From: Mesorhizobium sp.
GTDB lineage: Bacteria; Pseudomonadota; Alphaproteobacteria; Rhizobiales; Rhizobiaceae
Assembly: GCF_004962245.1 (NCBI RefSeq)
Contig: NZ_SUHQ01000033.1
Location: forward strand, 1-64,000
DNA length: 64,000 nucleotides
Reading direction: 5' to 3'
In this document: piece after piece, positions 27,969 to 38,749 of the stretch
Numbering within the stretch: position 1 is the stretch's first letter
Layout of the letters: the number at the start of each line of letters is the position of its first letter
Program-made: the position numbers and the translations under genes
Notes under the pieces: model-generated
What the model saw: the letters and a program-made list of their open reading frames with translations, nothing else
Told to the model about the DNA's origin: nothing
Databases searched by the model: none

Positions 27969-29132
27969 GTGCACAGCGTTCAAACCTTCCGGCACTTACA
28001 TGATGAAGCTACGGCTTGGCGCCGCTATCTCCACCAAAACCCTGAACTGGACTATCGGGTCCATAATACAGCGGCGTTCGTGACCGAAAAACTGGCGTCG
28101 TTCGGCATCAATCATATCGAGACAGGGATTGCTGAGACCGGCATCGTCGCATTGATTCAGGGCGAGGGTGGAGATGGACCCACCATCGGTTTGAGGGCAG
28201 ACATGGACGCCTTGCCGATAGTTGAATCGTCCAACAAATCCTGGTCGTCGAAAATACCGGGAAAAATGCATGCATGCGGGCATGACGGCCACACGGCCAT
28301 GCTGCTGGGAGCTGCGAGGTACCTTGCAAATACGCACAACTTCAAGGGTACCGTGGCCCTGATTTTCCAACCTGCGGAAGAAGATGGCCAGGGTGCTCAA
28401 AGGATGGTTCAAGAGGGCATCATGGACCGATTTGGTATTTCGCAGGTCTTCGGCATGCATAATATGCCGGGCATGGATGTGGGAAAGTTTGGCATTTGCG
28501 ATGGTTCAATCATGGCTGCGCTTGATGAATTCGACATCATCGTGAAGGGGAAGGGGGGGCATGCGGCCGCGCCGCATCTGACCATCGATCCGGTCGTAGT
28601 TGGAGCGCAGATCATCGTCGCCCTGCAAACCTTGATTTCCCGTAACACGAACCCTATTGACGCCCTCGTGATCTCCGTCACGAGGTTGAGTGCTAGTGAA
28701 GCCTACAACATTATCCCGGAGCAGGTCGAATTGGGCGGCACGGTCCGGAGCCTCTCGTCCGCCCTTCGGGACTTCGCGGAGCGACAGATCAAGGCGTGCG
28801 CCGAAGGTATTGCGCGCGGATTGGGCGCGGAGATCGAGTTCAGGTACCGACGGCTCGAACCGCTCACGATCAACCACACGGAAGGCACCAACCAAGCGAT
28901 CAAGGCTGCCCGCGGTCTTGTAGGCCATTGCGCAGTCGACGAGAAGATCAAGCCTCTGATGGGCTCGGAGGATTTCGCGTATATGCTTCAGGCGCGGCCG
29001 GGTGCCTTCATTTTCATAGGCAATGGACCCACCGCCGGGTTGCACAACCCGGCCTATGATTTTGATGATGAGGTCCTGCCTTATGGCATCGGTTATTGGG
29101 TAAACCTTGTCGAAACGGCTCTGGCCCTTTGA
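27969..29132 (+). CDS. M20 family amidohydrolase (hippurate hydrolase-like)
   Basis: GTG start; RYLHQNPELDYRVHNTAAFV, GLRADMDALPIVE, KMHACGHDGHTAMLLGAARYL, FQPAEEDGQGAQRMVQEG, MGSEDFAYML. Confidence 0.93.
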   Translation: MHSVQTFRHLHDEATAWRRYLHQNPELDYRVHNTAAFVTEKLASFGINHIETGIAETGIVALIQGEGGDGPTIGLRADMDALPIVESSNKSWSSKIPGKMHACGHDGHTAMLLGAARYLANTHNFKGTVALIFQPAEEDGQGAQRMVQEGIMDRFGISQVFGMHNMPGMDVGKFGICDGSIMAALDEFDIIVKGKGGHAAAPHLTIDPVVVGAQIIVALQTLISRNTNPIDALVISVTRLSASEAYNIIPEQVELGGTVRSLSSALRDFAERQIKACAEGIARGLGAEIEFRYRRLEPLTINHTEGTNQAIKAARGLVGHCAVDEKIKPLMGSEDFAYMLQARPGAFIFIGNGPTAGLHNPAYDFDDEVLPYGIGYWVNLVETALAL

Positions 29133-29786
29133 GGCGATAGTGAAAATGGGTCGAATGCCATGATGCGGCATTTGTTTCGAACTAGCGATCGAACTCCGAT
29201 CCAATCGCCAACCGTAGCCGCTCCGGGTCAATGTAAGTAAACAGCGCCGGCTCGCGACGGTGGACTAGCTCTTATGACCGTGGTCACGCGTGGTAGATGA
29301 ACCTGTTCCGTCCCATGTCTTTGCCATAGGATGTTTGCCTTTGATGGACAGCCTGGAGACGGGATGAGCCCTTGAGACGACGGTCGACCATGCTCTTATC
29401 CGCGGGTTGGCTACCGCACTTCCGTAATCCGACTTGGGCTATCCTTGTCTAGAATCGGGCGTTGGGCCGAGGCCCAGCCACATAGCTAGCGCGGGAATTC
29501 CCCACCGTGGCCAAATCCCTTCTCCGCTCTGATCGAGCACCCGGCACGTCTCGCCCATGGTGGCGCTAGTCGAGCGTGGATTGTTGGCGTAACTTGAGAT
29601 TGAAGCCGCGTTCAAAAAGCTGACCGGCCAGCGCGTTTGATGGATTTGAGGATGTGGCTTCGCGAGCGTTTTTCCCCCATGACGGCAATGCGGACGGGTC
29701 CGGCGAAACTCGGCAGCAATGCAGCTTCAGGTCCGACTGTCCGCTGCTGTTTTCACGGCAACGACGCCATCTTCGCCTCGTCCCTG

Positions 29787-29815
29787 CATGGCCGATGCCT
29801 TCAGCATCGGCCATG
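29787..29815. repeat. Perfect 12-bp inverted repeat, 5-nt loop
   Basis: CATGGCCGATGC cttca GCATCGGCCATG. Confidence 0.9.
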
Positions 29816-29988
29816 TCGGTAGAAATGTTGATAGGCGGGCGGTATCAGACGAACTGTGTGCATAAAACGGCCAACCTCGCGCATCCAGTGATGCTCCGTT
29901 GCAACTCCGACGAGGCACAGCGGAAGGTTGCCAGCATAACCCACAACCTCAAAACATTTAAGGCAAGGCGGACGACACCGTTGCCGTC

Positions 29989-30450
29989 TTACTTCGAGAT
30001 GCGCATCCGGTAACGCACGTGCCCATCATGCTCGACATAGGAATCATAGAGTTTGCGGGCGCGGGTATTGGCCTCGTAGGCGTGCCAGTAAAGCCGCTCC
30101 CAACCATTCTTTTTGCAGACTGCGACGAGATCGTCGAGGAGCGCTCGGCCGATGCCGAAACCGCGGAAACGCTCGTCAATAAAAAGATCGTCGAGATAGC
30201 AGTCGTTGCTCTTGACCCAAGATGAAGGGTGGGAGAGATAGATAGCGAAGCCCGCAAGCGCACCGTCCTGCTCGGCAACGCGCATGTTGACCGGCGAGGC
30301 GGGATCGAGAATGCGCTTCCAGGTGAACGCGGTCACCTCGGGATCGAGCGGCATCCTATAGAAGTGCACGTGGCGGTCCCAAAGTTTCCGCCAGGCGCAT
30401 TCGTGGTCCGGTTGTGCATCCCTGATCTCAAGCGCCATGGCGATCCTCAA
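29989..30450 (-). CDS. GNAT family N-acetyltransferase
   Basis: 153 aa; LDDLFIDERFRGFGIGRALLDDLVAVCKKNGWERLYWHAYEANTRARKLYDSYVEHDGHVRYRM. Confidence 0.92.
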   Translation of the reverse strand: MRIAMALEIRDAQPDHECAWRKLWDRHVHFYRMPLDPEVTAFTWKRILDPASPVNMRVAEQDGALAGFAIYLSHPSSWVKSNDCYLDDLFIDERFRGFGIGRALLDDLVAVCKKNGWERLYWHAYEANTRARKLYDSYVEHDGHVRYRMRISK

Positions 30451-30799
30451 ATGAAAGAACGGGAAACACCTTCGACCGATGGCTTTCCCTGGGTTGGTTA
30501 TACCGGCGGCTGTTCCGATCGGCTCAATTGTTGCGGCTACGCCGTTTCCATTCTCAGGTATTATATCCTCTGAAGATGCGCAGCGGCGGCGGTCAGAAAT
30601 CGTCTTCCAGCCTCACCTAAGCAAGTGCCCATCAACTTGCTGCACGCCGTTTGGTTCACCAGCTTTCCGCTATTTGCTCACGGCCCGCTTGGCAGTTGTG
30701 CCGATTTGTGCTTCGTTCGTTGGAACATCTTTCGCAACGATGCTTGCGTCAAACACTGTTTGCGTATCGTCGCCCTCTACGATCGAGATGGGCTCGATA

Positions 30800-31090
30800 A
30801 TGCCTGAGATGGCCGATGTCGTTGACGGCGTACGCGCATCGAGGTCGCTAAGGAGATCGTCAGCGGCTTGCCCGTCATGCGTCTGCCCTGCAGGCAGGCA
30901 GATCTTTATAGGCAACCCCTTTGCATCCACCACGGCATGGATTTTAGTTGTGAGAGCGCCTCGGCTTCGACCAAGGCAATTGTCCGGATTTCCCTTCAAC
31001 GTGGCTCAATGCTGGTGTGCTCTGATCGACGTGCTGTCGATCATTTGAATGCCGCGATCGGCACTCCCGGAGATCGCCCCCATTATTCTA
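30800..31090 (-). pseudogene. IS5-family transposase remnant
   Basis: MKGNPDNCLGRSRGALTTKIHAVVDAKGLPIKICLPAGQTHDGQAADDLLSDLDART. Confidence 0.85.
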
Positions 31091-31130
31091 TGACCTAGCC
31101 ATCCCTTCCGCTTTATGGGTCACCACCTAG

Positions 31131-32100
31131 TCACGTGAATTTAAAGTTCGCCACATGAGGACTGCTCTGTTTTTGACAGAAGCGTTTGACTGATGAGAGG
31201 ATCTCGTCGGCGGACTTGGTCCATTTGTAGGGTTTGGGTTTTTCGTTGTGCCGCTCGATGAAGGTGCGGATATCGGCTTCGAGCTGGCTGGTCGAGGTGT
31301 GAACGCCGCGCCGTAGCCGCTTGCGGGTAAGCTCGGCGAACCAGCGTTCGACCTGGTTGATCCAGGAGGCCGACGTCGGCGTGAAATGCACATGATAGTG
31401 CGGCCGCCGCGACCAGCCAGGTCCGGATCGCCGCCGCCTTATGAGTGGCATAGTTATCCATGATGATGTGGACATTGAGACCTTGCGGGACATGGGCGTC
31501 GATCTGCTTGAGAGTCGAGAAACTCGGCCGCGCGGTGGCGCTTGTGGCATTTGCCGATCACGAAGCCCGAGGCGACATCGAGGCTGCGAACAAGCAAGTG
31601 GTGCCGTGACGGATATGCCTATGGGTCCGGCGCTTGGGAATGCCGGGCATCATCGGCAGGACGGGCTGTTCGCGGTCGAGCGCCTGGATCTGGCTCTTCT
31701 CATCGACGCTGAGAACCAGCGCCCTGTTGGGCGGTGACAGGTAAAGGCCGACGATATCGCGGACTTTGTCGACGAACAGCGGATCGCTGGAAAGCTTGAA
31801 TGTCTGCGAGCGATGCGGCTGCAAGCCGAACGCGGTCCAGATCCTGCGGATCGTCGTGTGCAGTGGCATTGCCCGTGGAGCGGATCGACCAGTGGGTGGC
31901 GTCCGCCGGGGTCGATCGCAGCGTGCGCTCGATCACGGCAACGACCTGATCGTCATCGATCGTGCGCGGCCTGCCAGGGCGCGCTTCATCCAGCAGGCCG
32001 TCAACGCGCTCCTTCAAAAAGCGCCGCCGCCACTTGCCGACGGTATGCTATGAACGCCGAGCTCGGCTGCCACGGACTTGCTGGGAAGGCCATCTGCGCA
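31131..32100 (-). pseudogene. IS630-family transposase, frameshifted
   Basis: Frames reading [63 protein letters not shown] and HYHVHFTPTSASWINQVERWFAELTRKRLRRGVHTSTSQLEADIRTFIERHNEKPKPYKWTKSADEILSSV. Confidence 0.9.
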
Positions 32101-32640
32101 CCGCAGAATGGCGGTTTTTGGGGAGGTCGGCGAAGGCCATGCCGTTATCGGTGAGCACGATGTGGCCTGGTAAGGGAAGACCTCGACCACCTTCCTGATG
32201 AAGGCCGAGCCTTCCATCTTGCCGGCGCAGTCGTGGAATTCGACATAGGTGAACTTCGACACGAGGTCGATCGCCAGAAACATAATCAGCTTGCCGTCAG
32301 CATGGCCATGGCGCTGGAGGCAACGGTGCAAGGCGCTCCGGCTGAGGTTGGGATCTCTCAGGCAACCGAGCACATCGTCCAGCGGCAACAGCGTCTTCTG
32401 GCGGAACGTCACCACGATGGCTTCTTCAGCCGGTGTCAGCACCGTGCGCTTGGGCGCCTTGGGTCCCATCGGCGCATCGACCGTCGTGGTCCGCTTGCGC
32501 CACTTGGCCACCGTCTTCGGGTTCAGGCCGTAGCGGGCGGCAAGGGCCGGGTGCTCTCTTGCGACGCTTGGAACTCGGCTCGAAGACACGGCGTCGTGCG
32601 GGCGCTGCCGTGAAGAACACTTCCCATAGCGCATCCTCCT
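32100..32640 (-). pseudogene. IS481-family transposase remnant (internal deletion)
   Basis: ALAARYGLNPKTVAKWRKRTTTVDAPMGPKAPKRTVLTPAEEAIVVTFRQKTLLPLDDVLGCLRDPNLSRSALHRCLQRHG; related to 399..1386. Confidence 0.85.
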
Positions 32641-32753
32641 GCTGACGACTCAGCGTTAATGCTGCACCATCACTCCACGGGACTACACACCTAGGTTCAA
32701 CCCGGACAACCCAAAAGGGGCAGGCCAAGATCATTGAGACCGAGGTTGGCGGG

Positions 32754-34532
32754 TCAGTTCGCGGCACTTGGGATTGGGAACTGAGCTTTTGACTCCGACC
32801 GCTGCCACACCACGCACATGCCAATCAACCAGAGCATAGGCAGAACCGTAAGCAACGACGCCACTGCGGCGAGTGTCGGATCGATCGCGTTTCGTATGTT
32901 CTCCCACATCTTCAGCGGCAGCGTGGTAACGGAAAATCCGCTGACCAACGAGGTGATGACCACCTCGTCGAACGAGTGGATAAACGCCAGGAAAGCGCCG
33001 CCAATAATGCCCGGCCGGATCAATGGCAGCGTTACCCTCGCAAAAGTTTGCAGCGGTCCGGCCCGCATGCTTTGGGCCGCCTGCTCCAGCCGGCGGTCGA
33101 AATTTGCTAGCGTCGCTGAGACGATCACGACGACATAGCTGATGGCACCGATGCTTTGCGCTAGAATAACGCCAGTGCGGGAGCCGATAAGGCCCAAATT
33201 CGCCAAGCCAAAATAACATGCGACTCCCACAACAATAACAGGAATCGTTATCGGTGTGAGGATCACCACGTTCAAGGTGCTGCGAAGGCGCGGGGAAGTC
33301 CTGCTGAGCCCGTATGCGGCAAGCGTACCGACGATCGTTGACAATAAAGCGACGGCAAGACCTATTTCCATGCTGGTCCAGGCGGCACCATACCAAGCCG
33401 TATTGCCGAAGAAGGAACGGTACCACCGCAACGAAAGGCCCGAAGGAGGAAATTCTATATAAGAGCCAGAGCTGAACGACATCACGATGACCACAACTGA
33501 TGGCGCCAATAGGTATGTTAACACAAGCAGTACAAGCACCTTGCCGCCGATCTCCGGCAACCAGCCTTCGCCTCTGGGGCGATAGCGGTGAGCAGTCCAA
33601 CGCTTGGCTCGGAATCCCGTAGAAAATTCAGTAAGAGAACGCGTTAGCCAGCCGATAAGGGATGGTCTAGCAAACCTGGATCTGCGCGGGACCTGCGCCG
33701 CGAGGCCCTGCGTACCGGAAAGGTCCAGCCCGAGTATCGAGAGCACAACTATGGCGATTGCCAGGAGAACGAAGGAGCCGGTAGCGACAGAAACCAAATC
33801 GAACGTAGTCGTCACTTGCGAGGCGAGGAAATTCGATAGCATGACATCTCCCAGCCCGCCGAGAGACGCCGGTATTATATAAAAGCCGAGGCAGATAACA
33901 AACACCAAAAGGGTAGCACTGCGAACGCCCGGGATGCTGAGAGGAAAGAAAACACGACAGAAAGCAGTGAACGGCGGCGCACCCATGCTGCGGGCGGCTG
34001 CCATTAGTGACTTGTCGATTCCCAGCATCACGCTGACCAACGAAAGAACCATCATAGGCAACATGATGTGCACCATCCCTACATAGAGGGCCATGCGATT
34101 GTAGATGAGAAGCAGGGGACTTGAGATAATCCCGAACTGAAGTAAAAGATTGTTTATCAAGCCACTATCGCCAAGGATCATTATCCAGGCGTAAGTCCGA
34201 GCCAACCCGCTGGTCAGATATGGAATCATTACCAGCACAATTAGCACTATGCGCAGACGCTTCGGGGCGGCAACTATCAAATAGGCGGTAGGATAGCCGA
34301 CGATGAGGCAGGCAGCCGTCGCGATGACGCTTATTTGGACGGTCTGGAGAACCACACGTACGTTGGCGGGGTCCTGTAGAAATCTCAAATAGTTAGAGAC
34401 CGAAAACATCGGGGCATTCAGGCTAGTCAGGAAAAGCTGAACGAGTGGTATCCCAAAAACGACAACCAGGACGATGAGAACTGGCAGAGCAAGCCCGATG
34501 CCCGTTAGCCGCTGTTTTTGAAGCGTTTGCAA
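32754..34532 (-). CDS. ABC transporter permease, fused PotB-PotC type (two permease domains in one polypeptide)
   Basis: 592 aa; two MetI-like modules (VHIMLPMMVLSLVSVMLGIDKSLMAAARSMGAPPFTAFCRVFFPLSIPGV; VVVIVSATLANFDRRLEQAAQSMRAGPLQTFARVTLPLIRPGI). Confidence 0.92.
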   Translation of the reverse strand: MQTLQKQRLTGIGLALPVLIVLVVVFGIPLVQLFLTSLNAPMFSVSNYLRFLQDPANVRVVLQTVQISVIATAACLIVGYPTAYLIVAAPKRLRIVLIVLVMIPYLTSGLARTYAWIMILGDSGLINNLLLQFGIISSPLLLIYNRMALYVGMVHIMLPMMVLSLVSVMLGIDKSLMAAARSMGAPPFTAFCRVFFPLSIPGVRSATLLVFVICLGFYIIPASLGGLGDVMLSNFLASQVTTTFDLVSVATGSFVLLAIAIVVLSILGLDLSGTQGLAAQVPRRSRFARPSLIGWLTRSLTEFSTGFRAKRWTAHRYRPRGEGWLPEIGGKVLVLLVLTYLLAPSVVVIVMSFSSGSYIEFPPSGLSLRWYRSFFGNTAWYGAAWTSMEIGLAVALLSTIVGTLAAYGLSRTSPRLRSTLNVVILTPITIPVIVVGVACYFGLANLGLIGSRTGVILAQSIGAISYVVVIVSATLANFDRRLEQAAQSMRAGPLQTFARVTLPLIRPGIIGGAFLAFIHSFDEVVITSLVSGFSVTTLPLKMWENIRNAIDPTLAAVASLLTVLPMLWLIGMCVVWQRSESKAQFPIPSAAN

Positions 34533-34551
34533 TCGCCTTCCCCTTCTGAGA

Positions 34552-35757
34552 CTAAGCCGTCACAAATCGGAGATCGGACCGCAGCCAGTCGAGCCGCACC
34601 TTGTCACCGGGTTTGAATATTTGCTGCCCCGAGGCGACATGCTCGCGTACCACGAGCACGCCGCCCCCGACACGCACATGATATTTCCGCAGCGGTCCGG
34701 CGTAGATCATGTCGTCGACTATGCCGGCGACGTACTGGCGGCGGTCACCATCGGCGCTCTTCGGTGTCGCGGTATTGGCGATGCCGAGACGCTCCGGCCT
34801 GATCATAGGAACAGTGCCGGTCGGCTGCGCTGAATCGGACTCCACCACGTAATCGAGATTTTCGAGAATGTTGGCTTCGCCTAAGAAATTCGCTACGAAC
34901 TGGGTCGCGGGCCGATCATAAAGGGTTTCTGGCGTGTCGGTTTGCTCAATCTGTCCTGCGCGCATGACGACAATCCGATCCGACAGGGTTAGCGCCTCCT
35001 CCTGATCATGCGTGACACATACTGTCGTCTTGCCGAATTCTTTATGTAGGCTCTTGATCTCGCCCTGCATCTCCTCTCGAAGATTTCGATCTAGGGCGCC
35101 GAGCGGCTCATCGAGTAAGAGAATCGGCGGATCAGCAATTAGCGCGCGGGCCAAGGCTACGCGCTGCTGCTGACCGCCGCTTAATTGAGACGGAAAACGG
35201 TCGCCGAAATCCTGAAGGTGTACACGCTCAAGGATGAGTCCGACCCGCTGCGCCCTCTCGGCGACTTTCATGCCTCGCATTTCGAGGGGAAATTCCAAGT
35301 TCCGGCGCACTGTTAGGTGCGGAAACAACGCGTAGCTCTGAAAGACGATTCCTTGATCACGCCGGTAGGCCGGCACAGCGGCCACCGATTTGCCAGAGAT
35401 AAGGATGTCTCCCCTGCTTGGCGCCACAAACCCTGCAAGCAGCATTAGCACGGTGGTCTTGCCGGAACCGCTCGGACCGAGAATGGTCAGGAACTCGCCG
35501 CGCTCAACGGTCAGGGACATGTCACGAACTGCTGCGATCTGTCCATATAGCTTGGTTACCGTACGGAATTCGATCTGCGCGTTGATTGGGCTTTGGTCCA
35601 ATGCGTAATCCTCTACAACTGGCGCCGCCGCGGCATCGCCGACTGCCACCCTGCCGGATACTACCCGTCTCGTCAAAAGACGACTGGCTATTGAAGGCCA
35701 AGGCGTCCGGCATCGCGGCTCCGTCAGATTATCAGGTGGCGGCAAGCTTAGACACAC
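34552..35757 (-). CDS. ABC transporter ATP-binding protein (PotA-like)
   Basis: Walker A GPSGSGKTT, signature LSGGQQQRVALARAL, Walker B LLLDEPLGALD, C-terminal TOBE-like region. Confidence 0.95.
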   Translation of the reverse strand: MCLSLPPPDNLTEPRCRTPWPSIASRLLTRRVVSGRVAVGDAAAAPVVEDYALDQSPINAQIEFRTVTKLYGQIAAVRDMSLTVERGEFLTILGPSGSGKTTVLMLLAGFVAPSRGDILISGKSVAAVPAYRRDQGIVFQSYALFPHLTVRRNLEFPLEMRGMKVAERAQRVGLILERVHLQDFGDRFPSQLSGGQQQRVALARALIADPPILLLDEPLGALDRNLREEMQGEIKSLHKEFGKTTVCVTHDQEEALTLSDRIVVMRAGQIEQTDTPETLYDRPATQFVANFLGEANILENLDYVVESDSAQPTGTVPMIRPERLGIANTATPKSADGDRRQYVAGIVDDMIYAGPLRKYHVRVGGGVLVVREHVASGQQIFKPGDKVRLDWLRSDLRFVTA

Positions 35758-35793
35758 AAAATGGTCGGGTCGCCGCCAAACTGCTATCGGGAT

Positions 35794-36900
35794 CTACTGA
35801 AGTATCCACTGATTCCAGCGCTGAATGAGCCGTTCCACATTAGTCCGCCCATCCGAGCCGACTTCGACGTACCACCCGCCATTTAGGGGAATGCTGTTCG
35901 CCATATATTCAGGGTAAGTGGGGAGTTTGCGGGCTAGGTCTGCAGGTATATGTTTAAACGCGTTTCGGTTCGTGGGGCCTTCGGGGTAGAGCTTGACGAA
36001 CGTCGCCTGGCGATCGCCGCGGGTAGCGAATTCGATGAACTTCTGCGCATTTTCAGAGTTCGGGCAACCTTTCGGGATAACCCAATGAGCCCACGTCATC
36101 TTGGCCTGATTGCGGTTGATTTCGAGCGGCGCCCCAGCGTCGATCGCCGCGAGCGCCCGGCCGTCATAGGACTCCATGACATCGCCACCTCCACTCTGCA
36201 TTAGCTGCTGGATCTCAGACCCACTACTCCACCACTTGCGAATGTGTGGCTTTATCTTGTCCAGACTGGCAAATATGCGGTCTATGTCCATCGGGTAAAT
36301 CTTGTCAGGAGCAACGCCATCCGCCATTAGAGCCTCTTCCCAGGGGCCTTCAGTTCCATATAGCCCGGCCACAAGGTAGCGGACGCCGGGAAACTTCTCG
36401 ACGTCCCAGAATTCAGCCCAGTTAGCGGGACGCGGCTTGCCAGCTGGATATTTCTTGGTATTGTAAATCATATTAAAGGAATAGATCAATTGGCCAGCGC
36501 CATACTTGTCCTTCGCGAAATCAAGGAAGCCGTCCAACTCTTCCTTCTTGTAAAGAGAGTAATCGATTTCCTCAAGAAGTCCTTTTTCTTTCGCAGTAAG
36601 AGTCAAGGTTTGCTCCATACCGGCCACATCCACCGTTACATTTTTCGCTTTCACCATCAACTCAAGCTGAGCCAATGTGAAATCTTGGGTGATTGGAATC
36701 ATCTTGATTCCGGTCTCCGCCTCGAAGGGCTTGAGCAACGTTTCGACGATCGCATCTCCGATTTGGCCGCCATAGACAGAGACACGAAGTTCATTCGAAG
36801 ACGCTGCCAAAGCCCGGCCCGACACAGTCGGTAACGCACCTGCCGCGATAGCGGAAGATGTCGTCTGCATGAAACGTCTGCGATTCATTTGAAAGGTCAT
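35794..36900 (-). CDS. Extracellular solute-binding protein (PotD/spermidine-type), Tat-like signal
   Basis: MNRRRFMQTTSSAIAAGALPTVSGRALA leader; LRVSVYGGQIGDAIVETLLKPFEAETGIKM. Confidence 0.92.
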   Translation of the reverse strand: MTFQMNRRRFMQTTSSAIAAGALPTVSGRALAASSNELRVSVYGGQIGDAIVETLLKPFEAETGIKMIPITQDFTLAQLELMVKAKNVTVDVAGMEQTLTLTAKEKGLLEEIDYSLYKKEELDGFLDFAKDKYGAGQLIYSFNMIYNTKKYPAGKPRPANWAEFWDVEKFPGVRYLVAGLYGTEGPWEEALMADGVAPDKIYPMDIDRIFASLDKIKPHIRKWWSSGSEIQQLMQSGGGDVMESYDGRALAAIDAGAPLEINRNQAKMTWAHWVIPKGCPNSENAQKFIEFATRGDRQATFVKLYPEGPTNRNAFKHIPADLARKLPTYPEYMANSIPLNGGWYVEVGSDGRTNVERLIQRWNQWILQ

Positions 36901-36933
36901 TTCTTGTTCTCCCTCTAGTTTGCCGCGCCAGTC

Positions 36934-38367
36934 TCACGCGACGGCAGCGGTGAAGCTGTTCCTCGCCAAAGAAAAATGTCCCAGGCGGCTTTCGATTGCA
37001 TAAGCCGCTGCAAGAACGGTCGTATCGGAATATCTCGCACCCACCAGTTGGAGCCCAACAGGGAGCTCTTGGTCATCCAGGCCAGAGGGCACGGATGCCG
37101 CTGGCTGCTGTGTCAGGTTAAAGGGATAAGTGAAGGGGGTCCAGTCCATCCACCCATTGAACTCGTCGGGTGCGTTTTGCCCGACCGGGAATGGCGGGAT
37201 AGGCACCGTGGGAGTGACCAGAAGATCATAGTCCTCGTGGAACTTCGCCATGAGGGCGGAAAGCTCAAACCGAACCGCCTCCGCCTCCTGAAGTTCCGCT
37301 AGAGTGATCGTCAGACCCCGTTCTGCTGCCTGCAGAAAGCCGCGGTCTAAGAGCTGCCTTTGCTTCTTGTCTATTCGCGACAGGATACGTGCGACACCGG
37401 CGAACCAAAATGTAACAAATGCCTCGACCGGGTTCGTGAACCCAGGATTCGTCTCGACCACCTCGGCTCCAAGATCCCGAAGTTGGTCAACCGCCTTATC
37501 GATAACTCTTTGAATGTCGTGCGCCACCTTCACATACCCAAGGTCTCGACTGTAGCCGATACGCAGACCCTTGAGAGTTTTTGCGGGATCGAGGTCGATT
37601 CCGGGATAAGCGGGTCCCGCATAACCATCGCGAGAGTCCTTCTGGGCGATGACGCTCATCATGAGGATCGCATCTGCAACCGTGCGGGTCATCGGCCCCA
37701 AATGAGACAGTGTGGTCATGGCGCTGGCGGGCCATTGCGGAACAAGACCGAAGGTCGGCTTGAAGCCGAAGGTTCCTGTGAAGCTCGCCGGTATCCGGAT
37801 TGATCCTCCACCGTCGCTACCCTGATGAAGAAAGCCAAGGTTGAGGGCCGCCGCGACTCCGGCGCCGCCCGACGACCCACCCGGTGTCAGGTCAGGGTTC
37901 CAAGGGTTGCGTGTGATGCCGTAGAGCGGGCTATCTGTAACACCTTTCCAGCCAAATTCTGGAGTGGTTGTCTTGCCTATAATAACTGCACCGGCCTCGC
38001 GAAGTCGCGCCGTAACGGGTGCGTCCGCTGTCCAAGGCCCGTTAACATCACTGGACAGTGACCCTCGCCTTGTGGGCAAACCCCGTGTCAAGGTGAGATC
38101 TTTGATGGTGGCCGGAATGCCATCCAGAACTCCGGCCGGCTCACCTTTCATCCATCGCCCCTCCGAAACCCGCGCAATAGACCTCGCGTTTTCGTGGTCG
38201 ACGACGCAGAATGCGTTCAGCGTCGGGTTGCTAGCATCTATACGGCTAAGACATTCATTGACGATTTCAACGGGCGAGACTTGCCGCCTTCGGTATAGTT
38301 CTAAGCACTCGCACGCCGTCAGGCCGTCAAGAGATGAAGGCACGGATAAACGACTCTTCATTTTCAC
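36934..38367 (-). CDS. Amidase (amidase-signature family)
   Basis: [21 protein letters not shown] and [46 protein letters not shown] amidase signature (Lys-Ser-Ser triad). Confidence 0.95.
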   Translation of the reverse strand: MKMKSRLSVPSSLDGLTACECLELYRRRQVSPVEIVNECLSRIDASNPTLNAFCVVDHENARSIARVSEGRWMKGEPAGVLDGIPATIKDLTLTRGLPTRRGSLSSDVNGPWTADAPVTARLREAGAVIIGKTTTPEFGWKGVTDSPLYGITRNPWNPDLTPGGSSGGAGVAAALNLGFLHQGSDGGGSIRIPASFTGTFGFKPTFGLVPQWPASAMTTLSHLGPMTRTVADAILMMSVIAQKDSRDGYAGPAYPGIDLDPAKTLKGLRIGYSRDLGYVKVAHDIQRVIDKAVDQLRDLGAEVVETNPGFTNPVEAFVTFWFAGVARILSRIDKKQRQLLDRGFLQAAERGLTITLAELQEAEAVRFELSALMAKFHEDYDLLVTPTVPIPPFPVGQNAPDEFNGWMDWTPFTYPFNLTQQPAASVPSGLDDQELPVGLQLVGARYSDTTVLAAAYAIESRLGHFSLARNSFTAAVA

Positions 38368-38749
38368 AAGGTTCCGCTATATATTCTTCAGGATCACGGC
38401 GGTATCTATTGATATTCTGCGGCCATCTCGGCCTCAGTTGGCGCAGTTGCGTCTCTCTTTCATCGATCGTTAACGAGTCGACAGTGCGCGTCAAATTCAG
38501 TTTGCGTATCATTGTCATCTGGTAACGAGATGGCTTGGAGCCGCGGAAACCGTGGCCAGCGACATCCCGTCAGCTTCCAGACAAGAATAGGGCCAGCTCG
38601 ACGAGAAGAAGACAGCTCGTCAAGCCGACCATGATCATCCGCGTGGCGGCCGGAGAGAGAAAATAATCCTGCCGTCGTATCGACGGACAAAGCTGCGACC
38701 GTTCCGTGATTTTCCTGACTGCGGCACTTCACCTTTCATGGTGTTCCCA

